From assembly GCA_000697335.1 (NCBI GenBank), contig JNEM01015235.1, forward strand, positions 1-22,954: a stretch of 22,954 nt of DNA, in the 5' to 3' direction. Position 1 is the stretch's first letter, and each line of letters opens with the position of its first letter. Below, piece by piece: positions 1-9,919 of this stretch. Below the pieces are notes generated by a model that saw only the letters and a list, made by a program, of their open reading frames with translations, made no database searches and was not told where the DNA came from. The DNA is from Conidiobolus incongruus B7586. Lineage: Eukaryota > Entomophthoromycota > Entomophthoromycetes > Entomophthorales > Conidiobolaceae. The translations under genes were made by a program, and so were the position numbers.

Positions 1-149
1 AAAATAATTGAAAATTATACATTATATATATTGGATATTATTTTCTATCAAAATTAATATTTTTATTAATATTACTATTATCAAATGATTGAAATATAAT
101 AAAATTATTGTTATAAAATAGTTTTTTTATTATTATTACTATGTAATTT

Positions 150-1428
150 AAATAATGGGAATTTTTTGCAATTGAAAAAAAATAAACATTTTAATATATA
201 AAAAGTAAAAAAAAATATATTATAATATTAATAATTTCTTTTATTTCTAATAACTTTTTGCTATATTTTTAGTAAAGATCTAACACCTAAAAAATAATTC
301 TTTTTATTAAAAACTCAAATTTGATATTTTATAAACCAATTAAATTTTTTTATATAAATATTCTTTATTGAAAGCTGGTTTTTTAATTGCCTAAAACAAT
401 TATAATCATATAGGTTATAATCTAAAGAATATACTAGATATGTTAGTTTTTTCCAATTATTTTTAATTAGAAAGTTTTTTACAACTTTAGATTTATATAT
501 TTTATAATTATTATACAGAATAATAGGTTTTCTCAAATTATATTGAGAATACTAATTAAAAATAGTTTTATTTAAAAAAGAAATATAAAGTTTATTATTA
601 ATTGATTTTCCTTTAAAAACTAAATAAGAATAATATATGCTATTATAATTTATTATAACAATTAACATTTGTTTATCAATAAAGTATTTATTTAAAGGAA
701 TTTTTAAAAAGGGTTGATTTAGCTTAATCCAACACCTTGATTTATGTTTTAATAAAGGATTATACAAAAGAATTTAAGATTCATCAATTGTAATAATTTA
801 TTGTAAAAGCCTTGGTTTCTGGTTATACCTTAGTAAGTTATATTTAGTAATAGTTACTCTAGTTTTTTTAAGTTTTAGTTAAATTATAAGATACCCATTA
901 TAAATTTTTATTAATTAATTTTAATTTAAACTTTAATATATATAAAATACTTATGTAACTAATATTAAAGTGTCTTCATAATTCTTTAGCTAAAATAAAA
1001 AGGTGCTTTTCAAAATAATTTTTCATTTTATTAATAATTAGAAAAATGATAGTTATAATTAGTTTTTTAGATTTTAGCAGGTTTTGGGTAATTTCTCTCC
1101 AAGCCTTAAAGTAATTTACCTAGCAATAAATTGTTGATTTAGATAATACTTCATTATTAAAAGTTGTTTGTAAATTTTAAATGATTTTAAAAGGTTTGTG
1201 GTTAAGTTTTACTAATATTAAAATAAAAAACTTTTGATGGTTATTATTTAGTTTAAGCATAATTAAATTAAATAACTAATTTTAAAAATTTATTTTTTAA
1301 TCAAAAAAATTATTATATATATATATTTCAGAACTATTTATTTTCATATTTATTTTGTATATATTATTTTATTTGAAACTAATAATATGTTTGAAAAATC
1401 AGAAATTAAAAAATTTCCCATTTCTTTA
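150..1428 (-). mobile_element. Decayed mariner-family (DD34D) DNA transposon
   Basis: This is a roughly 1.28 kb element, the usual size for mariner, encoding a transposase relic on the minus strand. Candidate terminal inverted repeats are imperfect. The left end reads inward ATGGGAATTTTTT from 155, and the right end reads inward on the minus strand ATGGGAAATTTTTT from 1421. A TA dinucleotide lies just outside each end (149-150 and 1427-1428), as expected from mariner target-site duplication, though TA is very common here. The internal transposase can be followed from the N-terminal helix-turn-helix region to the C-terminus. The exact ends are uncertain by a few bases because the two repeats align only with a one-base gap. 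Confidence 0.8.
225..1260 (-). pseudogene. Mariner transposase relic
   Basis: The minus-strand reading matches mariner transposase from end to end. A helix-turn-helix region comes first: a KLNHKP-like segment, then LSKSTIYC and FKAWRE, standing for the family's S-x-S-T-V-x-x-W and F-K-x-G-R-E. A second helix region follows around 980-860. The first catalytic block reads T-I-D-E-S-stop near 790. Next come KSRCW, GKSINNKLY, and an L-Y-N-N segment in place of the family's L-H-D-N. The last blocks are YSLDYNLYDYNCF for YSPDLxPxDYxLF and a C-terminal LLKI-stop-QKVI for the S-L-P-x-R-W-Q-K-V-I end. The second catalytic Asp is Asn at 510-512; the third lies 34 residues further on, so the spacing is DD34D. 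There is at least one frame change between about 840 and 790, and several in-frame stops, many at expected Trp or Gln codons. The relic cannot be active. Residue identities outside these motifs are hard to assign. Confidence 0.85.
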
Positions 1429-2440
1429 ATTCTATGGTAATAATTTTAATCTAATTAAATTTTTATAAATATTAATTAAAATTAAATAATTAAAGTGTTT
1501 ATATTTATAAAAAGTTTAAATTAGTTTTAATAATATATATATGAGGATTAAAGCAAAAATTAATTTATTTTGATATTAATGGTTAATTAACTTTATATTA
1601 TATAAATATAAAGTTATTATAAAAACAAAAGATAAATATATTAAGCTTTAAACCTTTTTTTAAAATTTATAATTGCAAATTATTTAAATTAATTCAAATA
1701 AACTTAATATTTAAATATATAATCTAAAAATCAATATAATTTAATTATATATAAATTATATTATCTTATCTATATTATATGATATAAATTGATTTAATTA
1801 ATAATTAATTATGTTATTAATAAAAATATATAATATTAAAATTTTATAACTTATAAGTTGTTATAAATTTAATTAATATTTCTAATTTAATTAAAAATAT
1901 ATTTTATTTAAAATTATAATTAATATAAATAAACCAAGTTATAAAAAATGTTTTCATTATAAAAAATATGGAAAAGTTATAATATCTATTATACTTGTTA
2001 AATTGCAACCCAATTCTCTATAATTCTTTTATATAATTCAAAAATATATTTAAAGGATAGATAATTTTTCAAAAATAATTTTTTGATTAATAAAATATTT
2101 AAATAAATTTATTAAAAACACAACTGACTTTTAGGTATTAGAAAATTATTAAAAATAAAACAAAAAATAATTAATAATCGAGCAAAGTATTCATTTTATA
2201 ATATATATTTATTGTTGTAAATTTTATATTAAGAATGTTATTTAATTGATTTGAAAAAAAAGTGTATTACTAAAAATTAGAATAATTATAATTAATATAA
2301 TATATAACTTTAAAAGCTTAATTCAAAATCATTACATATATAAATCTCTATATTGCATTAATCAATCAAATTTGTAAAACATCAAAGTTTATATAATTAA
2401 ATAAATAAAAATATGAAAACCAATATATCGAAAAATAAGA
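1429..2440. other. AT-rich spacer
   Basis: No gene, RNA or transposon motif was recognised in this very AT-rich stretch. The only structure noticed is an imperfect inverted repeat at about 1840-1871, with arms TTTATAAC and GTTATAAA. It is described under findings. Confidence 0.6.
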
Positions 2441-2460
2441 TTATATATATTTATTATGGT

Positions 2461-3330
2461 TTAGTATGGAAATTTAGCATTTTCATCTATTAAAGCAAAT
2501 TGAAAATCATCACTTTCATTGATATCATCAGTTAATTCAACACAAGAGGAGGATGAGTTCAAACTAATGACACTTAAATATTTTTCGTTGAAGATAAGTT
2601 TATACATTGCTTTTTTATCTGTTGGATAAAGAGTAATAGGATTATCTGGTATATCTTCAGAAAATATAACTGCTTCCCCATCATATTCATCTGCAAATTT
2701 TGTATATCCTAAATACCCAAGCCCCGCTGAATAAATATAGATGACATTATTAATTTTTTTAAATTGAAATTTGGTATCAGAGAATTTTTCGTCTACGAAC
2801 CATAATTCTTTATCATAATGCAGTACATGCTTATATAAGTCTCCATTAAGAAGCATGTAAAATAATTTATTACTTTCAACAAGATCTATTCCTTCAGCAG
2901 AAATATACGTTCCTTTTTGAATTTTAGTTGGGACAAACTTATCAAAACCCTCAAGGTTAGAATCTCGGACCAACATAGTCCATATCCACTGAAAATGAAT
3001 CGCTTCATTAGCTGAACAAGTAACAAAGTTTTCATTCAAGTAACCTTCTAAATATTTCAATTTGAAAAATGTACCGTTGTCCCAATCTAATATGACCAGA
3101 GATTGAATATCATCAAACTTTCTAACTGTGGTTAAAACGCCATCTTTGATTCCAACATAGTGATCCTCACACTTCAAATAACATAAATTGTTAATTGGTT
3201 CACAAGTAAATTTTGCACCCTTAGAATAGTGACCATCAACAATTGTTAATCTATGATTTTGAATTTGAACTGCTTTATAAGTTCCGGGTATTAATAAATA
3301 TCGGAAATCCTCACCATTAAAATAACACAT
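2461..3330 (-). CDS. Two-module, beta-trefoil-like family protein (copy A)
   Basis: This encodes 289 residues ending in F-P-Y with TAA; I do not recognise a named gene. The protein is hydrophilic and acidic, with no signal peptide or membrane span, so cytosolic or nuclear is the simplest guess. Two similar modules are visible. Residues 12-117 run YLLIPGTYKAV, HYSKGAKFTC, YLKC, FFKLKYLEGYLNEN and close with HFQWIW. Residues 141-282 run YISAEGIDLVESNK, KFQFKKINNVIYIY, GYLGY, FSEDIP, PITLYPTDKK and close with DDFQFALI. The matching order of short strand-like blocks suggests a double beta-trefoil, fascin- or lectin-like, but this is inference. The ATG at 3330 fits the family: LLIxG sits 12-16 residues in, as in copies B and C, and a TATA box lies 62 bases upstream. 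By hand alignment 49 of the first 120 positions match copy C with no gap. There are no introns. The C-terminus resembles that of the broken copy D. Confidence 0.9.
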   Translation of the reverse strand: MCYFNGEDFRYLLIPGTYKAVQIQNHRLTIVDGHYSKGAKFTCEPINNLCYLKCEDHYVGIKDGVLTTVRKFDDIQSLVILDWDNGTFFKLKYLEGYLNENFVTCSANEAIHFQWIWTMLVRDSNLEGFDKFVPTKIQKGTYISAEGIDLVESNKLFYMLLNGDLYKHVLHYDKELWFVDEKFSDTKFQFKKINNVIYIYSAGLGYLGYTKFADEYDGEAVIFSEDIPDNPITLYPTDKKAMYKLIFNEKYLSVISLNSSSSCVELTDDINESDDFQFALIDENAKFPY

Positions 3331-3385
3331 TTTGATATTTCCAAATTAATATTGATCTGAAAATGATTGTATCAACTAACTTGGT

Positions 3386-3392
3386 TTTTATA
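3386..3392 (-). promoter_or_regulatory. TATA box of copy A
   Basis: TATAAAA on the minus strand, with its first T 62 bases before the ATG at 3330. Copies B and C have similar motifs at 55 and 51 bases, and the broken copies D and G at about 50, which supports a real core promoter despite the AT-rich background. Confidence 0.6.
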
Positions 3393-3399
3393 CTATTAT

Positions 3400-4560
3400 T
3401 TCCTCCTAAAAATTCTGACTAGTGGATATATGTGTAAGAATCGCTGTCCAATCAAAAGCAGTTAAAATTTATTACTAAGGTAAAAATTAGTAATTAAAAT
3501 ATTTAATAAATTGTTCAATGAGCCTCAATTAAATAATATATCGTGAGAATTGAAATTATAAGATTGGGAAAGTAATTTAGGAGGATTTGACTAAATCTGA
3601 TCTTATTAAGTGAATAAAAAGAATGATATTCATACTGAGTCAAAGGTAAAAAAGCATTACAATTGATTTGTAATCAGTAATGATGCCCATTACTGTATTG
3701 AGTAGCTACATGTATATATTATTTGAAATATAGAATAAAATGAATCAATTAGAACTATACTTGAATTGTATGATTAGTAATAATATTCAAATCTGAAATT
3801 TGCAGATATAACAATATTAATACTTAAATACATATTATAAATATTTACTGGAAAAAATTAAATGATTTTAACAATCCTAATGATTGTATTGGATTGATTA
3901 ATAATAAATATTCTCAAGAATTGAAATTTTATTACACTAGAAACCTGTATTTTAGGTTTATAATATAGAATACACTTAGTAAAATTTATATGTAATTTGA
4001 ATTGAATTATATAAAATTCAAATTTGGTCAAACTTTTAATCAATATTCTCAACCATTTAAATTATACAATATATTCTAAACGTTAATATTTAGTTTTAAT
4101 AGTGGTTATTAATAATATTATAAAAGTATAATTTCAAAGCTATTTGAATTAATTTAAACTATAAATAAATTTAATCATTGGATTTTCTAGTAACATGATT
4201 TAAATTAGCGTTTTATCCAAAAATTATGAATATAATTATACATTATTCATAAAAGAAAGATCAATATATAGTTGATATATTAAACAAAAGATTAATAATC
4301 ATTTTAGTTTCAATCAATAAGTTTTATTTACAACATTGATCTAATTATGAAATAATATAAATTAGTTGAGAGGATATTAATAATAGATCCAAATTATTAT
4401 CATATTATTTGATATGTAAATACTCCTTTTTAGATATTATCCCGTATATGTTTTAAATAGAAAAAAAGGCGATTATTTGTTAATAACTTTGAAAATTATT
4501 GATTAATTGTACAAATATTATTGATTAGTGATAATATATTTATCGATCGTACTTCAATGA
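3400..4560. other. AT-rich spacer between copies A and F
   Basis: Nothing is supported here. Minus-strand open frame 3858-4052 (64 residues) is low-complexity, has no family similarity and is of a length expected by chance. Confidence 0.55.
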
Positions 4561-4562
4561 TA

Positions 4563-5336
4563 TTAGGTGACTTGACAATTTTCAACCGTTTTGGTACATG
4601 AATTGTTACTAAGAGAATCAGTTTTTAAGAATTTTTGATCACCGGTCATAACATACACTCCTTTGAGATTGGTTAGAATCAAAATCATCAGATGATCAAA
4701 TATACTTGATGTAAGTATAGCTTATCAAATTTGAGGAAATTCCTCCTCTTTACCCATCAACATATACTTAATTTCTTCCAAATGTATATCAATTTTATCA
4801 TGAATTTTGAAAAATTTCAACCTCATAAGATCATAACCTATTTGATTATAAGAATATTGTAGTTCGTCCTCAATCCAAACTGTTTTATTTAATCCTCCAG
4901 ACCATAGCATTTGAATAAATTTTCACTTGCAAGAAGATCATATCCTCCAGGAGAGATAAAAATGTCATTATTAATTTCGGTTGTTATGCATTTTTCTGTT
5001 TTTTTGATTGGCTTATTAGTTGAAACTTCGTAAGAGTTGCACCTTTGCAACAAAACTGAAGTATTGAATATAGAAATAACTGGATTTTATTCAAATATCC
5101 ACTCAATTACTCAAGTATACAAAAACCATAGTTAAAGTCTTTCAAAATTAAAAAGTCAAAATCATCAAATTAATAGGTCATATTGAGAAATCCATCCCTA
5201 ATTATCAAGCATTTGAATAAATACATATTATATAACTTTTATTGATCTCAAGAAAAGTGTACTACCAACCTCTTTGAATAAATTATATTCGAATTAATCT
5301 TTTTATAACTACGAGATATCGATTCGTGACCATCAT
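4563..5336 (-). pseudogene. Decayed family member (copy F), near full length
   Basis: This minus-strand relic of the two-module family can be traced from an ATG at 5336 to a stop at 4563. The first readable blocks are RYLVVIK and YSKR, then IIRDG, FDDFDFLILKD and SGYLN, all in one frame broken by TAA and TGA stops. They correspond to HYSKG, IKDGV, FDDIQSLVILD and EGYLN of copy A. The second module starts with FISPGGYDLLASENLF, matching YISAEGIDLVESNKLF. A change of frame follows into RLKFFKIHDKIDIH (family FxFKKINNVIYIY). A second change leads to GVYVMTGDQKFLKTDS, matching the YKLIFNEKYLSVIS block. The final F-Q-F block is lost. It is a divergent copy, not a recent duplicate of A, B or C. Part of it (4725-4910) remains open as 61 codons but is only a piece of this relic. 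Confidence 0.8.
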
Positions 5337-5339
5337 TAT

Positions 5340-5920
5340 ATGTGGCATAACTTATTATAAATTATTAGATATTAAATGATAATAGTTTATTTTGAATGTT
5401 GCCATTCCATTCTTTATAATTTTTCAAATTTAAATTATACATCAAATAAAATTAAATTCAATGATTTATTTAAATATTTTTATACTAAAAAATTATATTT
5501 ATTTTATACAATGAAAATAAAAAAATTTAATTTTATTGATGAGATGATAAATATATAAATAATTAATGACTATTTAATAATATTAAACAATACATTTTAC
5601 TATAAAAGATTAAATTTACATTACTTATAAAATTACATTTTATTTTGGTCCTTTAATATCTTAGTATTTTATTATAATTCAGTTTCTAAATATTGTAAAT
5701 AGAATGTATTTATCATTAGTTCATCAAACTTTATTCGCTATTTTGACTTATTCAGTTATAATTATAGTAATCATAATTTTTTCAATTTTATTAAAATTTA
5801 TTTCATAATGATATTATAGTGTTAGCCTAATAATTCTCATTTTTACAAATTATTATTTTGATATTAATCAATACGAAAATCTATTATTTATTAAATATAA
5901 AATGTAATATAGAATGAATG
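5340..5920. other. AT-rich spacer between divergent copies F and G
   Basis: Copies F (minus) and G (plus) face away from each other across this gap, so both old promoters lie in or beside it. The open frame at 5376-5558 (60 residues) is low-complexity and of chance length. No other feature was seen. Confidence 0.5.
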
Positions 5921-5970
5921 GTGGGAAATATATGTATATAGGAGAATTTCCTTATTGGATAGAGTTTGCG

Positions 5971-5978
5971 TATAAAAG
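5971..5978 (+). promoter_or_regulatory. TATA box of broken copy G
   Basis: TATAAAAG about 50 bases before the point where the start codon of copy G should lie, the same spacing as in the intact copies. It is probably a surviving core promoter of a dead gene. Confidence 0.45.
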
Positions 5979-6014
5979 CAAAGTTATTAAATATCATCAA
6001 ACTAGAATTTATTA

Positions 6015-6887
6015 AAATTATTTACTTCATCAATAATAGGAAAATATATCTTAATCTGCTAGTATTTCAAAGCGATTCAATTGAATGGTGAAATCGCGTC
6101 AATTTTGGATACTCGCCAGACTCAAATATTTAAATTTACTAAGGAAATAGCAACGAGTTATATTATTTAATATATTGGAATTGTTTTTTAGATTTTAAAA
6201 ACGTGATGTTAGGGCTATTTCAAAACTTAAGAAATTTGACTGTTTAATTTACCTAAAATATCTTTCTTTTCAGACCCAGGTATATAAACGGTTATGTTAA
6301 TTATAAGTCATATACTTGTGATATTGATGAAGCTAAACACTTTAAAGCAGATGAATCTGACTGGAATACTAAATTGAATAAATTGAACAATTGAATAATT
6401 TAATATCTCAGAATACTAAGAAAGTATAATTATGCTGATGGTATTAACTTAAAGTAACAAATTGTTCAATAGGTACCTTGTGACAGTGTGGTGATTGTTA
6501 TTTATATTTCAGGAGAACTTAATATTGATAAATGTTAAGATTTTCAAATGGTATGCTTTATAAATTAAATAAAATGTACGATAAAATTAATGTCTGCATC
6601 AAGCAACAATTATTTATATGCTTTTTATCGTAAACAATGAAATGTATAGGAAATTAAAATGCAGAATTATATCTCTAAGGCTGGAAACATAGAAGATTGG
6701 TATACACTGAAAAAATACTCGAACTGCCTATGATTCTATATCCATGCGAAAATGGGACTTTTAATCTTCGATATACAAGATTGTTTGTTTACACGGGTGA
6801 CAAAGAATCGTTTGTTCTGAAAACAACAAAGCATTTTTCCACCTCGAACTAGATGAATATTATTTGGTCAATGCATTAATTATATGA
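6015..6887 (+). pseudogene. Decayed family member (copy G), near full length
   Basis: This plus-strand relic has no start codon at the expected place near 6022. Recognisable blocks in order are ILIC-stop-YFKAIQ (family LLIPGxYKAIQ), ILDT and FKFT. FRPRYINGYVN and TCDIDEAKHF follow (family FRLKHxNGYLN and TCSLDEAIHLQW). Next comes YADGINLK (family ISADGIDL). Then TEKILELPMILYP, standing for FSEDLPELPITLIP, is followed by LFVYTGDKE and a final AFFHLELDE (family STFQFLTVDE), ending at TGA 6885-6887. The blocks fall in more than one frame and several stops interrupt them. The TTTTCAG at about 6266-6272 looks like a splice acceptor, but the reading through it matches the family in length and sequence, so no intron is needed. 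It is an old copy, not close to any intact one. Confidence 0.8.
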
Positions 6888-6932
6888 TTTTTATTGTTTT
6901 TATATATTATTTATTGATTTCAAAATCAGATT

Positions 6933-7223
6933 TTGAAACAAATAATTTCTCAGCATATAAATTGTCTCAATAATATTATAATGTTCAACAATAATTTTGA
7001 AGAAAAATTAAAAATTTCGATGTTTATAGGTTTAACATTAATGAAACAAAATATAATTAATAAATTTAACCTCTTCTTTAATATATTTAATGATATTAGA
7101 GGTATTTTATTGTTCTCAAAGAAAAACATTAATTTTGTTCAGGAATTACAAAATTGTTTTTGTATTACAAAGAAAATTATATTAGATAATTTTCTACATG
7201 CATATGTAGAAATTCCTAATTAA
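6933..7223 (+). CDS. Doubtful 96-codon open frame
   Basis: This open frame just downstream of copy G begins with TTG; the first ATG is 16 codons in (6978). The product is lysine-, asparagine- and isoleucine-rich, with FEEKLKISMF and NFVQELQNCF and no recognisable motif. In DNA this AT-rich a stop-free run of this length is somewhat unusual but can still occur by chance once in a window of this size. It shows no similarity to the family. It has no clear TATA box or conserved context and may be a chance frame or a fragment of an unknown gene. Confidence 0.2.
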   Translation: MKQIISQHINCLNNIIMFNNNFEEKLKISMFIGLTLMKQNIINKFNLFFNIFNDIRGILLFSKKNINFVQELQNCFCITKKIILDNFLHAYVEIPN

Positions 7224-8720
7224 AAATGACTAAATCATAACAAATGTGTATTCAGAGTTCAGTGGTAATTTGCTATCATAATTTGTCAATCCATTATCCA
7301 TGTTGACGAACATTTGAGATTTACTTTGCTTATAAAAGTATTATAGTGATGATTAGAGCAATTAGTTAAGAGGGTAGTCTACAAATTCCTACCATAGTGA
7401 ATATCTTTTATCACATATTATATATTATAAAAAATAAAACAATTTACCAAAAATTTTTCATAGAAATGACACAAGAGTAGCGAAAATTTCAAAATTGACA
7501 TAATACTAATTATAAATTACGATTTAAAATCAATGATGTTTCGGAGAAATCGAATTATTTAGTAAATAACCTGATATGTAAATGTATATATTTAAAACAA
7601 ACAATATTGTATATCATACAATTAGTAATGAGTAATGAATAAAAATCGAATTTTCAAAACTATCAGACAAATCATCTAACAAAATCCAATATCTGAACAA
7701 AATAATATCAAAGGAATGCTTTTTGAGCTATAGAATCTTTTAAATATCTAAATCATCTTACAATAGTACCATCATAATTCTAGAAATTAAAAGTATATAA
7801 TGATATCCAATTCACAATTATAATCAATGTTAAAAGTCTAAATGATTTATGATAGATTTGCACCATATATTATAATTTATATTATGATATTTTCATCTTA
7901 TATATATCAATGGGGAATTTTGTAATAATAGTATTTGGTATAAAGTTAGACAATTACAAAATCATACCGTAATCAAAAATATTTACTAATCAAATAAAGT
8001 TCCATAACCTCATAAAAAATATCAAATAAAAAATACAGATTATAAAAGATAAATATATTTGATTACAAATATCTATTATTATTTTTTATGAATAAAATCT
8101 GGTTATGATTAGATGATCTTTGTAAACGAAATAGGGTTTATAATTTTTATTTTCACAATTATAAAAGTATATATATAATTGTTGATGATTAACATATTTT
8201 ATAACAATATTAATTAAATTGAATCACATTCTTCAAATATTCCATACATTATAATTCACAGAGGGATTTAAATACAATTAGTACTATTAAATGATAACTG
8301 ATTTTCTTATATAGTCAATGAAAATTCCTTATATATTAAATTAATTTTTAGTTTTTAAATAATATCAATAACTTAATTCAGGCTCTTTTAATTATATAAT
8401 ATATTGAAATTTTAATTATAAACTATGTATATAGAACTAAAATTATTATAATATGTCAATGAAATGAACTCTAAAAATAAACATTAATAAGTAAATAATT
8501 ACTTAATTCTTTTAAGATTGAGCTTTAAAGTCAATGTCTATAATAAATTATTACAAATGTTTGATTTACATTGACAAAGCTGACTTAGTATTAATCGACA
8601 ATTTTTCTATTTCCAAATGATGATTTTTAATTGAACTGTATCCCAAGATGTCCAAATTTTATAGCCAGTTTCGAACAGTTAATATAATTTTTTAGATTTC
8701 AATTTGGGATTTAAAAGCAT
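7224..8720. other. AT-rich spacer
   Basis: I found no coding or transposon motif on either strand. There are scattered oligo-A and oligo-T runs and no open frame above chance length. Confidence 0.5.
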
Positions 8721-8733
8721 TTGGTCCACTCTA

Positions 8734-8734
<1 letters not shown>

Positions 8735-8765
<31 letters not shown>
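8735..8765. repeat. TTA/ATT trinucleotide microsatellite
   Basis: About ten tandem copies of ATT, uninterrupted. It lies 270 bases upstream of broken copy D in spacer DNA, so there is no coding consequence. It is the only clear simple trinucleotide repeat of this length in the window. Confidence 0.9.
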
Positions 8766-8766
<1 letters not shown>

Positions 8767-8958
8767 ATTTTTTTGGTTATATTGATAAATCAAATTATTA
8801 TTAACATTTTATTACAAATATTTATGCAAATTATAAAAAACCAATATTAATACAGAAATGTTTGTGAATTAGTAAATCCAATTTGATTGAATTTGTAATC
8901 AATGGATATTATAAGTGCAAACTAAAAATAAGAATAATTGAAGTGGATTGGGTGCAAA

Positions 8959-8966
8959 TATAAATA
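8959..8966 (+). promoter_or_regulatory. TATA box of broken copy D
   Basis: TATAAATA about 50 bases before the position where the start of copy D is expected. The spacing matches that of the intact copies, although the start codon itself is gone. Confidence 0.5.
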
Positions 8967-9007
8967 CCAGGTAAAACAAGATTAAGTTCAAAAATAACTA
9001 ACTTGTC

Positions 9008-9916
9008 AGAATTGATAACTTTTCCACAGATGAAGAATTATTGCTGTTGATAAAAGGAAATTTCAAAGCAATTCAAGTAAAAAACAATGTTTTAACAATA
9101 ATTGATACTCATTTCTCTCAAGGAACAAAATTTCATACAGAAGTAATTAATAGTTTATATTATTTATAATATCAGAATCAATTTATTGGTGTTAGGGATA
9201 GAATTTTAACTGTTTCTGAAAAATATAGTGATCATGACTCTTTAATAATATTAGAACGCTACCCATGGAATTGGTTTAGATTCAACCATATTAATGGTTA
9301 CCTTGGTTACAATTTAAACAAGTGTGAAATTGATGAAGCTATGATTTTACAATGGATGAAGTTAGAACAAATGCCAAAACTCAAAAATATTGATCAATTG
9401 AAAGATTTAAGTTTAATATCTTTGAAATCTAACAAAGGAGTATATATCTCAGCTGATGGAATTGACCTGATAGAAAGCAATAAATTGTTTTTATATGCAA
9501 ATTGATGGAGAATGCGAAGTAAGTTGCCAATATTTGGAAAACATATTTAAATTTAACTTTCGTCAATTTCAAGATAGTACACCATTCCAATTATAAATGA
9601 TTGAGGATATGATTTATATTTATGCGCCAAATATCGGTTATTTAGGTATTCATTGCGATATCGAATGTGACTGTGGCGTAGCTGACGAAGAAGAGTTAAA
9701 GCCGGAGGTTTGTAGATGCAAAATGACTAATCCACTCCCAATTTGCCAAAAATGTTACTTACACTTTACCCAACTGAAGAGAGGGGAAAATATTATGTTC
9801 GATGTGATAATTTATTTGTTCAACTAAGTGACGAAAAGGCTTATAAATTTTTTCTCTTTGAAAAAAATTGGGCTTATCCACCTTCATTTCAATTTATTTT
9901 ATCACTAAAATTTTAA
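9008..9916 (+). pseudogene. Mildly decayed family member (copy D)
   Basis: This is the best preserved of the broken copies. From 9008 a single frame reads LLLLIKGNFKAIQVKNN, IIDTHFSQGTKF, YYL-stop-YQNQFIGV and SLIILERYP. It continues WFRFNHINGYL, DEAMILQWMKLEQMP and YISADGIDLIESNKL, all matching copies A-C. Defects seen are no ATG at the family start, one TAA at about 9168 where copy C has Lys, and a one-base frame change near 9490 after SNKLF. A TAA also precedes the IEDMIYIYAPNIGYLGI block, and another frame change near 9750 precedes LLTLYPTEE and YKFFLFEKNWAYPP, the last matching the end of copy A. Codons 9597-9827 stay open as 76 codons, but this is only the middle of the relic. A cysteine- and acid-rich stretch (IECDCG, VCRCK) sits where other copies have a short acidic loop. 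The small number of lesions suggests recent loss. Confidence 0.85.
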
Positions 9917-9919
9917 ATG

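Noticed and set aside
315-767. Two separate small genes on the minus strand
   Set aside because: Both open from TTG, lie in the same frame one stop apart, and are consecutive pieces of the mariner transposase.
2461-3330. Classic ricin-B lectin identity
   Set aside because: Only one Q-W is present per protein and the repeated Q-x-W pattern of ricin-B lectins is missing, so only a loose beta-trefoil suggestion is kept.
3858-4052. 64-residue minus-strand gene
   Set aside because: Chance length and low complexity; no family motif or promoter-like context.
4725-4910. Independent 61-residue gene
   Set aside because: Its reading (RLKFFKIHDKIDIH) is the middle of the second module of relic F and continues on both sides in shifted frames.
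6255-6280. Intron with a TTTTCAG acceptor in copy G
   Set aside because: Reading straight through gives FRPRYINGY, which matches the family, and the spacing to the upstream block equals that in copies C and D without removing any sequence.
9597-9827. Independent 76-residue cysteine-rich gene
   Set aside because: It begins with the IYIYAPNIGYLG block of relic D and is only an open piece of it.
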